This document shows positions 16,626 through 24,108 of a stretch of DNA of 64,000 nt, in pieces. Location: NCBI GenBank assembly GCA_002375495.1, contig DFLU01000004.1, forward strand, positions 66,976-130,975, written 5' to 3'. Under the pieces are notes generated by a model. That model was not told where the DNA came from, did not search any database, and saw only the letters and a program-made list of their open reading frames with translations. The number at the start of each line of letters is the position of its first letter. Position 1 is the stretch's first letter. The stretch is from Flavobacteriaceae bacterium UBA3611. GTDB lineage: Bacteria > Bacteroidota > Bacteroidia > Flavobacteriales > Flavobacteriaceae. Made by a program: the position numbers and the translations under genes.

Positions 16626-18455
16626 ATGTCAGCACACGCATTAGACCACGCAACAGATCACCACGAAGACGATCACGGGCATCATCATAAAGAGACTTTT
16701 GTAACGAAGTATATCTTCAGTCAAGACCATAAGATGATTTCGAAACAGTACCTTATTACAGGTTTGTTTATGGGAATCATCGGTATCGCAATGTCTATTT
16801 TATTCAGGCTACAACTAGCTTGGCCCGATGTAGAATTTACGATTTATGAAGTCTTGCTCGGTAAATGGGGTGAAGGTGGTGTGATGGATCCCAACGTGTA
16901 TCTAGCATTGGTAACCATTCACGGTACTATCATGGTATTCTTCGTATTAACAGCAGGTCTAAGTGGTACGTTTAGTAACTTATTAATACCATTACAGATT
17001 GGAGCACGTGATATGGCGTCAGGTTTCTTGAACATGATTTCATATTGGCTGTTCTTCATTTCGAGTGTGATCATGGTACTTTCCCTATTTGTGGAAGCAG
17101 GTCCCGCCTCCGCAGGATGGACTATCTATCCACCGCTTAGTGCCTTACCACAAGCAATTCCAGGTTCTGGCACAGGTATGACACTATGGTTGGTCTCTAT
17201 GGCCATCTTTATTGCATCATCACTTTTAGGTTCGTTAAATTACATCGTAACCGTATTAAACTTGAGAACCAAAGGAATGTCTATGACGCGTCTTCCTTTA
17301 ACTATCTGGGCGTTCTTCATTACAGCTGTTATCGGTGTGGTATCGTTTCCAGTACTGTTCTCTGCGGCATTAATGCTTATCATGGACCGTAGCTTCGGAA
17401 CGTCATTCTTCCTTTCAGATATTTACATAGCAGGAGAGGTGTTGCACAACCAAGGTGGTTCGCCCGTATTATTCGAACACTTGTTCTGGTTCTTGGGGCA
17501 CCCCGAGGTTTACATTGTAATTTTACCTGCCATGGGTATGGTTTCTGAAATTATGGCCACCAACGCAAGAAAACCTATATTCGGGTATCGTGCCATGGTA
17601 GCATCTATTTTGGCCATTGCATTCTTGTCTACCATTGTTTGGGGGCACCATATGTTTATTTCAGGAATGAATCCATTCTTGGGCTCGGTATTTACATTCA
17701 CAACCTTATTGATCGCAATTCCATCTGCCGTTAAATCGTTTAACTGGATTACTACTATTTGGCGGGGTAATCTGCAAATGAATCCCGCAATGCTATTTTC
17801 CATAGGATTTGTGTCTACTTTTATTACGGGTGGATTAACAGGAATTATCCTGGGGGATAGTGCGTTAGATATCAACGTACACGACACCTACTTTGTAGTG
17901 GCCCACTTCCACTTGGTAATGGGTATTTCGGCACTCTATGGTCTATTTGCTGGAGTCTATCATTGGTTCCCAAAAATGTTCCAAGGTAGAATGCTAAATA
18001 AAAATTTGGGATATGTACATTTCTGGGTAACCGTAATTGGAGCCTATGGTGTGTTCTTCCCAATGCACTTTATTGGTATGGCAGGTCTTCCAAGACGTTA
18101 TTATACCAATACCGCATTTCCATATTTCGATGACCTTACCGATGTTAATGTGGTGATTACCATTTTTGCAATCATTACGGCTGCAGCACAATTGGTCTTC
18201 TTGTATAACTTTATCAGTTCTATGTTCTACGGAAAGAGGGGCTCTAAAAACCCTTGGAACGCAACAACCCTTGAATGGACTGCTGAAATGAAGCATATCC
18301 ACGGAAACTGGGACGGACCAATACCACATGTATACCGTTGGTCTTATGATTACAGTAAGTTGAATAAAGATGAAACTGATTACGTAATTCCAGGGCAAGA
18401 TTTCGTGCCACAACATATTCCGCTTCAAGACAATGAAGAAGAATTAAATCATTAA
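16626..18455 (+). CDS. coxA: Cytochrome c oxidase subunit I (heme-copper oxidase)
   Basis: The 609-residue catalytic subunit has about 12 TM helices. Heme and copper ligands are all present: H99 (HGTIMVFF, low-spin heme), H292 in HPEVYI with Tyr296 for the His-Tyr crosslink, H341-H342 for CuB, and H427/H429 in HFHLVMG for the two hemes. The HPEVY form indicates an A-type oxidase. A His-rich N-terminus (HALDHATDHHEDDHGHHH region) precedes the first helix. It ends the act-cox operon before a strong terminator. Confidence 0.97.
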   Translation: MSAHALDHATDHHEDDHGHHHKETFVTKYIFSQDHKMISKQYLITGLFMGIIGIAMSILFRLQLAWPDVEFTIYEVLLGKWGEGGVMDPNVYLALVTIHGTIMVFFVLTAGLSGTFSNLLIPLQIGARDMASGFLNMISYWLFFISSVIMVLSLFVEAGPASAGWTIYPPLSALPQAIPGSGTGMTLWLVSMAIFIASSLLGSLNYIVTVLNLRTKGMSMTRLPLTIWAFFITAVIGVVSFPVLFSAALMLIMDRSFGTSFFLSDIYIAGEVLHNQGGSPVLFEHLFWFLGHPEVYIVILPAMGMVSEIMATNARKPIFGYRAMVASILAIAFLSTIVWGHHMFISGMNPFLGSVFTFTTLLIAIPSAVKSFNWITTIWRGNLQMNPAMLFSIGFVSTFITGGLTGIILGDSALDINVHDTYFVVAHFHLVMGISALYGLFAGVYHWFPKMFQGRMLNKNLGYVHFWVTVIGAYGVFFPMHFIGMAGLPRRYYTNTAFPYFDDLTDVNVVITIFAIITAAAQLVFLYNFISSMFYGKRGSKNPWNATTLEWTAEMKHIHGNWDGPIPHVYRWSYDYSKLNKDETDYVIPGQDFVPQHIPLQDNEEELNH

Positions 18456-18476
18456 CAACATAGAATATCTAAATTT

Positions 18477-18510
18477 AAAAGCCCCTTTTCAAATGAAAAG
18501 GGGCTTTTTC
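18477..18510 (+). terminator. Terminator of the act-cox operon
   Basis: AAAAGCCCCTTTTC (18477-18490) pairs with GAAAAGGGGCTTTT (18495-18508) around a 4-nt loop, followed by a T-rich tail. This is a 14-bp perfect stem. Confidence 0.92.
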
Positions 18511-18592
18511 CTTTTATAAATTACGGGTATTCACCTATACCACGTCAGTTTTTCTGGTTGTATCTTAGTAGCTCATATACTAGTTAAGCCGT

Positions 18593-18608
18593 CCAGCTGG
18601 GGAGCTGG
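18593..18608 (+). other. Isolated hairpin CCAGCT-GGGG-AGCTGG, possible small RNA or IS200-type end
   Basis: A 6-bp GC-rich stem with a GGGG loop lies inside GCCGTCCAGCT...AGCTGGTGGTTTT. It sits between the coxA terminator and a second plus-strand terminator, outside any gene. Hairpins of this look occur at ends of IS200/IS605-type elements, but no transposase is present here. Alternatively it is part of a short RNA of up to about 130 nt. Confidence 0.3.
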
Positions 18609-18618
18609 TGGTTTTGAA

Positions 18619-18647
18619 AGCCGAATCTATTAGATTCGGCTTTTTTT
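18619..18647 (+). terminator. Second plus-strand terminator, downstream of no gene
   Basis: AGCCGAATCT-ATT-AGATTCGGCT is followed by seven T on the plus strand only. coxA already has its own terminator 110 bp upstream, and the neighbouring gene on the right is on the minus strand. The element may therefore end a short unannotated transcript (about 18520-18647) or act as a backup. The T-run overlaps the stop codon of the minus-strand gene. Confidence 0.7.
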
Positions 18648-19158
18648 ATTGTGCAGTTCCTCTTGGCGGATATCCTTTCTTTTCAATAAAATCGATTGCA
18701 CCCAATAAGTCTTTAAAGTGCGGTCGGGCAAATGGCATTGACTGTATGGAAGTCAAGTAGAGTGTGTTGTCTGGTTTAACCAAAAACAATCCTGGTTCTG
18801 AAAAAATATCAGGTTCACTTTCAGAGATAGCAGACGAAATGAAAAGCCCCCAATCTTTCGCTTCTTTTTTTGTAAGTCCGAATCCAACTGGTATCCCATC
18901 AATGTCCCACTCGTCACCTGTTTTCTTAGCGCGTTTTTCACTGTCCATACTTAATGCAATCACGTTGATCCCTCTAGAGGTAAAATCATCTACCTGGTCT
19001 TTTAGGTTTTCGAGTTGTTCTTTACATTTCGGGCAGTGATACCCTCTGTAAAAAACCAGTAAGGTATAGTTTTCTGGCCGCTGCTTGTGCAACTCCCATT
19101 GGGTGTCGTTTATTAAATCAATTTTTAAATTTGGTACGTTCTGAGTGGGTGTAAGCAT
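18646..19158 (-). CDS. Peroxiredoxin-like (AhpC/TSA family) protein
   Basis: The ATG at 19158 gives 170 residues (MLTPTQNVPNLKID). The thioredoxin-fold redoxin domain has LVFYRGYHCPKCKEQL, with C42-P-K-C45. It then has GINVIALSMDSEKRA and ends in a conserved ARPHFKDLLGAIDFI segment. The CxxC spacing and the missing PTxxxC motif set it apart from classic peroxiredoxins, so it fits the peroxiredoxin-like/redoxin subgroup. No signal peptide is present, so it is cytoplasmic. Probable thiol peroxidase or reductase; substrate unknown. Confidence 0.8.
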   Translation of the reverse strand: MLTPTQNVPNLKIDLINDTQWELHKQRPENYTLLVFYRGYHCPKCKEQLENLKDQVDDFTSRGINVIALSMDSEKRAKKTGDEWDIDGIPVGFGLTKKEAKDWGLFISSAISESEPDIFSEPGLFLVKPDNTLYLTSIQSMPFARPHFKDLLGAIDFIEKKGYPPRGTAQ

Positions 19159-19300
19159 AGTTTTTATTTTAAAGATAGAAACTGAGACCAATTAAAGCTG
19201 CCAATAGTATGGTAATGTCTTGTTAAAACATGTAAAAAATGGAGGTTAATGATTTAGAATGATGCAATTTCAGGGCGTACAAATCGGTTCCCCTCTAAAA

Positions 19301-19330
19301 TTGAAATAGGTAAAAATTCAAGTATATTTG
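19301..19330 (+). promoter_or_regulatory. ruvB promoter, TTG-N19-TATATTTG
   Basis: The -33 TTG (19301-19303) and -7 TATATTTG (19323-19330) are separated by exactly 19 bp, the Bacteroidota consensus. The expected transcription start falls at about 19334-19338, on or next to the ATG at 19335. Confidence 0.75.
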
Positions 19331-19334
19331 TGAT

Positions 19335-20357
19335 ATGAATGAACACTTAGATCCTACAGGCGAAAGCTTTTCTCCTCAAGAACTCGATTTAGAAAAGCGG
19401 CTTCGTCCTTTATCTTTCGATGATTTTGCAGGTCAGGAGCAGGCTTTAGAAAATTTACAAGTGTTTGTTCAGGCAGCCAACTTACGAAAAGAAGCACTAG
19501 ACCACACGCTGTTTCACGGTCCTCCTGGCTTAGGAAAAACCACGCTAGCACATATTTTGGCAAACGAATTAGACGTAGGTATACGGGTGACATCAGGACC
19601 TGTGTTAGACAAACCAGGTGATCTTGCCGGGTTGCTCACCAATCTCGAAGAACGGGATGTGTTGTTTATTGATGAAATACACAGACTGAGCCCTATTGTT
19701 GAAGAATACCTCTATTCGGCAATGGAAGATTATAAAATTGACATCATGATCGAGTCGGGACCCAATGCCCGAACAGTGCAAATCAATTTGGCACCTTTTA
19801 CCTTGGTAGGTGCTACGACACGGTCTGGTTTGCTCACAGCACCCATGCGCGCGCGATTCGGGATTGCTTCACGGCTTCAATACTATACTACCGAGCTGCT
19901 TACTGCGATCGTAGAGCGTAGTGCAGGCATTTTGCAGGTTCCAATTTCTATGGAAGCCGCTGTCGAAATTGCCGGTAGGAGCAGAGGAACACCACGAATA
20001 GCAAATGCACTTTTGAGACGTGTTCGAGACTTTGCCCAAATAAAGGGAGATGGCACCATTCACATCGAGATTGCAAAATATGCGCTAGAGCAATTGAACG
20101 TAGATGCTCATGGCCTAGATGAAATGGATAATAAAATTTTAACCACAATTATCGAAAAATTTAAGGGTGGCCCTGTGGGTATTACCACGATTGCTACTGC
20201 TGTTTCCGAAAGTAGCGAAACCATTGAAGAAGTGTACGAACCGTTTTTGATACAACAAGGGTTTATCATGCGTACGCCACGCGGCCGAGAAGTGACTGAG
20301 GCAGCCTATAAGCACCTTGGTAAATTAAAGGGCCCTACCCAAGGCGGATTGTTTTAG
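19335..20357 (+). CDS. ruvB: Holliday junction branch migration helicase RuvB
   Basis: The 340-residue AAA+ ATPase has Walker A GPPGLGKTT (from residue 62), Walker B LFIDEIHRL and sensor region GATTRSGLL. A winged-helix C-terminal domain ends in RTPRGREVTEAAYKHL. With RuvA it drives branch migration of Holliday junctions. The ruvA gene lies 6 kb away in the same direction, not adjacent. The start sits only 5 bp from the -7 box, so the message may be leaderless. Confidence 0.98.
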   Translation: MNEHLDPTGESFSPQELDLEKRLRPLSFDDFAGQEQALENLQVFVQAANLRKEALDHTLFHGPPGLGKTTLAHILANELDVGIRVTSGPVLDKPGDLAGLLTNLEERDVLFIDEIHRLSPIVEEYLYSAMEDYKIDIMIESGPNARTVQINLAPFTLVGATTRSGLLTAPMRARFGIASRLQYYTTELLTAIVERSAGILQVPISMEAAVEIAGRSRGTPRIANALLRRVRDFAQIKGDGTIHIEIAKYALEQLNVDAHGLDEMDNKILTTIIEKFKGGPVGITTIATAVSESSETIEEVYEPFLIQQGFIMRTPRGREVTEAAYKHLGKLKGPTQGGLF

Positions 20358-20363
20358 ATAGTA

Positions 20364-20413
20364 TTGTCAGGCTGAACCCTTCGACGAGCTCAGGATAAAC
20401 TAAAGTCGAAGCC
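20364..20413. repeat. Dispersed palindromic repeat, long form, copy 3
   Basis: A 50-bp element begins TTGTCAGGCTGAACCCTTCG, passes through GACGAGCTCAGG and ends AAAGTCGAAGCC. The inverted pairs CTTCGAC/GTCGAAG and GGCT/AGCC allow a folded hairpin. It starts 7 bp after the ruvB stop and is nearly identical to copy 6 (20875-20921). Confidence 0.85.
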
Positions 20414-20433
20414 TAATAGAAAAACAAATCTCA

Positions 20434-20459
20434 TTGTCAGGCTGAGCGCAGTCGAAGCC
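20434..20459. repeat. Dispersed palindromic repeat, short form, copy 4
   Basis: TTGTCAGGCTGAGCGCAG followed by TCGAAGCC. It is the short form as at 5964 and 6003 but with the outer pair GGC/GCC instead of CAC/GTG. It ends 20 bp before the GIY-YIG start codon. Confidence 0.85.
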
Positions 20460-20478
20460 TCAATTAAAGCGAAACAAA

Positions 20479-20805
20479 ATGAACTATAAGTACTTTGTAT
20501 ATATTTTAAAGTGCTCAGATGAATCTTTATATACAGGGATCACAAACAATTTAGAAAAACGATTCAAAGAGCATCAAAATGGACTTAAAAGGAGCTCTTA
20601 TACATATAGAAGGCGACCGTTAAAGTTGATATTTCAGCAAGAATTTAGTGATGTATTGCAAGCAATTTATTTTGAAAAGAAACTAAAAGGTTGGACGAGG
20701 GCTAAAAAACAGTCTCTTATTGACGGTAATGGTGAATTACTTCAAATTTTATCTGAGTGTAGTAATGCGAGTCATTATAAATACAAAGTAGATGATAATT
20801 TGTAG
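20479..20805 (+). CDS. Single-domain GIY-YIG endonuclease
   Basis: The 108-residue cytoplasmic protein is made almost only of a GIY-YIG nuclease domain. VYIL (7-10) and YTG (18-20) form the GIY-YIG strand pair, R28 and H32 lie in the KRFKEH helix, and E66 in YFEKKLKGW is the likely metal ligand. All catalytic positions look intact. It belongs to the small UPF0213/YhbQ-like group, which is not UvrC, a homing enzyme or SLX1 (no RING). It is flanked by two palindromic repeats on each side and interrupts the gap between ruvB and the P450 gene. The start ATG at 20479 follows an A-rich leader. The cellular role of this group is not established. Confidence 0.9.
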   Translation: MNYKYFVYILKCSDESLYTGITNNLEKRFKEHQNGLKRSSYTYRRRPLKLIFQQEFSDVLQAIYFEKKLKGWTRAKKQSLIDGNGELLQILSECSNASHYKYKVDDNL

Positions 20806-20820
20806 CTTTTTAAGGTTAAT

Positions 20821-20845
20821 CACTTCGACTGCGCTCAGTGTGACA
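20821..20845. repeat. Dispersed palindromic repeat, short form, copy 5 (inverted)
   Basis: CACTTCGACTGCGCTCAG followed by TGTGACA. It is the exact reverse complement of copy 1 at 5964-5988, and lies 15 bp after the GIY-YIG stop. The copies on the two sides of the gene are thus in opposite orientation for the short form. Confidence 0.85.
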
Positions 20846-20874
20846 TCTATTAATTTTTTAAAAACTTCTTTTTT

Positions 20875-20921
20875 TCAGGCTGAGCCCTTCGACGAGCTCA
20901 GGATAAACTAAAGTCGAAGCC
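20875..20921. repeat. Dispersed palindromic repeat, long form, copy 6
   Basis: TCAGGCTGAGCCCTTCGACG through AGCTCAGGATAAACTAAAG to TCGAAGCC. It matches copy 3 with one substitution (GAGCCC for GAACCC) and is in the same orientation, making a direct repeat across the GIY-YIG gene. Confidence 0.85.
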
Positions 20922-20954
20922 TTAGTTTTCATTTAATCAACATACACAAAAAAC

Positions 20955-22295
20955 TTGTCACTAGAACCTAAATCAATTCCTACAGTACCCCTCTCAAGAT
21001 TTCTGAAACATTCCTTAGAAATACTCAAAAACCCCTTGCCATTCCATCACGACAATTTTGAACGACTGGGAGATACCTTCCGATTGAAAATAGGAATCAA
21101 TAAATCGGTTGTATTTTCACGGGATGCAGGGTTTTTACAATACGTACTCCAAAAAAACCAGCGTAACTATACCAAGTCTAAAATTCAAACCGAAGATCTG
21201 GCAAAGTATGTTGGGCACGGACTCCTTACTGCTGAAGGAGCCCTTTGGAAACAACAACGAAAACTAATTCAGCCAGCATTCCATAAAAAGCAATTAGCTC
21301 GCTTGTTGGATACCATGCAGCAAACAATTGAAGCAGAACTTCAAAAAATAGATACAGGTCATCCATTTCCAATTTTCCCTATCTACAACGATCTGGCATT
21401 TCAAGTAGTGGCAACCTCATTGTTTAGTGGGGGTGTTTCCAATGAACAAATAAAACGGCTTCAACATATCACTGAAGAAGCACAACAAATGTTGGTGCGC
21501 GAACTACGCCAACCTTATTTGGGTTGGTGGTTTACACTAAGCGGAACGCTTCAAAAACACTTAAAACAAAGCCAAGAGGCAAGAAGTATACTTAAACAGT
21601 TAGTCGCAGACCGCCGGGAGAGGGGGACAAGGGAAGACGATTTACTAGACATGCTGTTAGATGCACGGTACGAAGACGGTAATGCTATGGATGACGAGCA
21701 ACTGATTGATGAAATCTTGATTCTTTTTGTGGCGGGACATGAAACAACGAGCAATGCCCTTACATTTACAACCCAACTTTTAGCAAGACACACTACGTAC
21801 CAACAACAAATTTTTGAAGAAGTACAACGTGCTGAAAAAGAAACAACGTCTCTTTTTGATTTTCTTAAAAAAGTACCCTTAACCACCCACGTAATTGAAG
21901 AATCCTTACGTTTGTACCCGCCAGCATATTTTATCGATCGCGTGAATATCGAGGCAGATATCTACAACGGAATTTCTATCGAAAAGGGTACCAGTTTGTT
22001 GTTTGCAGTGCATGAAATACACAAAAGTGAGACCTATTGGGAGTCTCCGTTAGACTTTCAACCTGAACGATTTGCCAATAAAAATTACAGTGATTATGCT
22101 TCACATTATTTCCCTTTCGGAGCGGGTCCCAGAATGTGCATTGGGAACAATTTCGCCATGTATGAAATGGTGTTAGCCGTAGCTGCATTGTGCAAAAATT
22201 TCCGGATAAAAGAAAACTTGAAACCCATAGACATCAATCCGTTAATTACCTTAAAACCTAGAAACGCTATCTTAGAGTTTCAAAAACGCATATAA
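20955..22295 (+). CDS. Cytochrome P450
   Basis: The 446-residue soluble P450 has the I-helix AGHETT (260-265), the K-helix ExxR (E316, R319 in EESLRLYPP) and the heme loop FGAGPRMCIGNN with Cys395 as thiolate ligand. The start is the TTG at 20955: an in-frame stop lies 7 codons upstream and the next Met is near residue 120, which would remove the N-terminal fold. There is no membrane anchor, so it probably uses a ferredoxin-type partner, and none is encoded here. The substrate is unknown. A methyltransferase gene starts 5 bp downstream. This pair is absent from what I recall of the typical ruvB-queG order. Confidence 0.93.
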   Translation: MSLEPKSIPTVPLSRFLKHSLEILKNPLPFHHDNFERLGDTFRLKIGINKSVVFSRDAGFLQYVLQKNQRNYTKSKIQTEDLAKYVGHGLLTAEGALWKQQRKLIQPAFHKKQLARLLDTMQQTIEAELQKIDTGHPFPIFPIYNDLAFQVVATSLFSGGVSNEQIKRLQHITEEAQQMLVRELRQPYLGWWFTLSGTLQKHLKQSQEARSILKQLVADRRERGTREDDLLDMLLDARYEDGNAMDDEQLIDEILILFVAGHETTSNALTFTTQLLARHTTYQQQIFEEVQRAEKETTSLFDFLKKVPLTTHVIEESLRLYPPAYFIDRVNIEADIYNGISIEKGTSLLFAVHEIHKSETYWESPLDFQPERFANKNYSDYASHYFPFGAGPRMCIGNNFAMYEMVLAVAALCKNFRIKENLKPIDINPLITLKPRNAILEFQKRI

Positions 22296-22300
22296 CTTAA

Positions 22301-23101
22301 ATGAAGAATAAAATAAAAGTATCTTCCTTGCTTCGAAAATTACGTTTGCTGCACCCGGCAGACATTCTGAGGTTCAAACTAGAACGTGCGAAGAACAAGC
22401 AGACCAATAAAGAATTCTTAAAGTCGCACCCCGACGTGAAATTGCCGCCAGATTATCTCATTTATGAATCGCATAATATGAGTTACAGCAGTTATTTTTA
22501 TAATGGTAAAAAGGATGCTGCCTATTTCAAAAGTATTTTCGAAAAGTATGTGCCCTTAAAAGACGCTGCAATTCTAGATTGGGGTTGTGGCCCCGGTAGA
22601 ATTATAAGGCATCTTCCTGATGTCATTGGTAATGGGTGTTCTTACTACGGAACAGATTATAACGAAAAATCGATTGATTGGTGTACTGAAAACCTTCCAG
22701 AGATTCACTTTAATAAAAATGAATTAACGGCTTCATTGCCTTATGAGGACAATTTTTTTGAGGCACTTTATGGGGTTTCTATTTTTACGCATCTTTCTGA
22801 AGCGATGCACCATGCTTGGTTTGATGAATTGTATCGCGTGCTAAAGCCAGGTGGGGTCATGTTGCTCACCACACAAGGCGATGTATATAAAGCCAAACTC
22901 AATAAAACGGAACGTCAACAATACGAAACGGGTAACCTAGTGGTGCGGGGAGACGTTGTAGAAGGTCATCGTGTTTATTCTGCATTTCAACCAAAACCTT
23001 TTATGCAAAAACTTTTTAAGAATGTTGAAATTCTAGAGCATATTGAAATGCCTATTGAAAAAGACTGGTATCCGCAAGATCAGTGGGTGGTAAGAAAATA
23101 A
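22301..23101 (+). CDS. Class I SAM-dependent methyltransferase
   Basis: The 266-residue protein has SAM-binding motif I ILDWGCGPGRIIRHL (about 91-105), an acidic residue after the next strand (YYGTDYNEKSI), and motif ALYGVSIFTHL. The post-motif strand LKPGGVMLLTTQGD follows. It resembles methyltransferase-domain (type 11/25) enzymes. The substrate is not predictable. It starts 5 bp after the P450 stop, and its TAA overlaps the queG ATG (TAATG), so the three genes are likely co-transcribed. It may act on the same metabolite as the P450. Confidence 0.85.
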   Translation: MKNKIKVSSLLRKLRLLHPADILRFKLERAKNKQTNKEFLKSHPDVKLPPDYLIYESHNMSYSSYFYNGKKDAAYFKSIFEKYVPLKDAAILDWGCGPGRIIRHLPDVIGNGCSYYGTDYNEKSIDWCTENLPEIHFNKNELTASLPYEDNFFEALYGVSIFTHLSEAMHHAWFDELYRVLKPGGVMLLTTQGDVYKAKLNKTERQQYETGNLVVRGDVVEGHRVYSAFQPKPFMQKLFKNVEILEHIEMPIEKDWYPQDQWVVRK

Positions 23102-24057
23102 TGTTGACTTCAAAAGCAGCCCATACCGAACTAATTAAATCTGAAGCAAAACGCCTCGGTTTCCTGTCATGTGGCATCAGCAGAGCAGCATTTTTAGAAG
23201 AAGAGGCTCCGCGGCTTGAAAAATGGCTCCAAAATAATATGCACGGAGAAATGGGCTATATGGAAAATCATTTCGACAAGCGCTTGGACCCAACAAAGTT
23301 GGTTGAAGGCTCTAAAAGTGTGATTTCACTGCTGCTCAATTATTTTCCTTCGGAAATACAAAGGGGCGACACCTATAAAATTTCAAAATATGCCTATGGA
23401 ACCGATTATCACTTTGTGATAAAAGACAAATTGAAAGAATTACTCCATTTTATACAAACCGAAATTGGAGATGTTCACGGACGTGCTTTTGTAGATTCTG
23501 CACCAGTATTAGACAAGGCTTGGGCGGCAAAGAGCGGCTTGGGATGGATTGGCAAGCACAGTAACCTATTGACCAAGCAGGTGGGGTCTTTTTATTTTAT
23601 TGCTGAATTGATAGTAGATTTAGAATTGAAATACGACACCCCTGTTACCGACCACTGCGGTGCTTGCACAGCCTGCATTGATGCGTGCCCTACGCAGGCC
23701 ATTGTAGATCCGTATGTGGTTGATGGCAGCAAGTGCATTTCATACGCCACCATCGAGCTGAAAAGTCAGATTCCGAGTTATTTTGATAACCACATGGAAG
23801 ATTGGATTTTTGGATGTGATATTTGTCAGGATGTCTGCCCCTGGAACCGGTTCAGTAAATCACACAATGAACCATTGTTCAATCCGCATCCAGAATTATT
23901 ATCCAATTCGAAAAAGGAATGGGAAGAAATTACCCAAGACGTTTTTAATGAAATCTTTAAAAAAAGCGCCGTAAAACGTACCAAGTTTGAAGGGTTAAAA
24001 CGAAATATTTCTTTTCTTAAAGAACAGAACATCCATTCAAAAACCAACCTAAAATAG
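23101..24057 (+). CDS. queG: Epoxyqueuosine reductase
   Basis: The ATG at 23101 gives 318 residues; a GTG 18 bp upstream lies within the methyltransferase gene. The N-terminal cobalamin-binding DUF1730-type domain includes KYAYGTDYHF and SGLGWIGKHSNLL. Two ferredoxin clusters follow: CGACTACIDACPTQAI (about 186-201) and CDICQDVCPWN (about 239-249). It reduces epoxyqueuosine to queuosine in tRNA (last step). The HEAT-like C-terminus of longer homologs is absent, as usual in Bacteroidota. Confidence 0.96.
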   Translation: MLTSKAAHTELIKSEAKRLGFLSCGISRAAFLEEEAPRLEKWLQNNMHGEMGYMENHFDKRLDPTKLVEGSKSVISLLLNYFPSEIQRGDTYKISKYAYGTDYHFVIKDKLKELLHFIQTEIGDVHGRAFVDSAPVLDKAWAAKSGLGWIGKHSNLLTKQVGSFYFIAELIVDLELKYDTPVTDHCGACTACIDACPTQAIVDPYVVDGSKCISYATIELKSQIPSYFDNHMEDWIFGCDICQDVCPWNRFSKSHNEPLFNPHPELLSNSKKEWEEITQDVFNEIFKKSAVKRTKFEGLKRNISFLKEQNIHSKTNLK

Positions 24058-24079
24058 CTCCTTTTTTGTTCTACTCCCG

Positions 24080-24087
24080 TACATTTG
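24080..24087 (+). promoter_or_regulatory. Probable -7 element of maeB
   Basis: TACATTTG matches TAnnTTTG, 22 bp before the preferred ATG at 24109. No TTG at the right distance upstream. Confidence 0.4.
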
Positions 24088-24108
24088 TATATCACCAAAA
24101 GTGACGCT

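Noticed and set aside
18540..18647. tRNA or tmRNA fragment
   Set aside because: No cloverleaf, TPsiC motif or CCA-type acceptor stem fits.
20479..20805. UvrC fragment or homing endonuclease
   Set aside because: The protein is a complete small GIY-YIG domain with no UvrC domains; no intron or intein borders are seen.
20355..20960. Insertion sequence with target-site duplication
   Set aside because: No clear short duplication flanks the outermost repeats and no transposase is present; the outer repeats could mimic ends.
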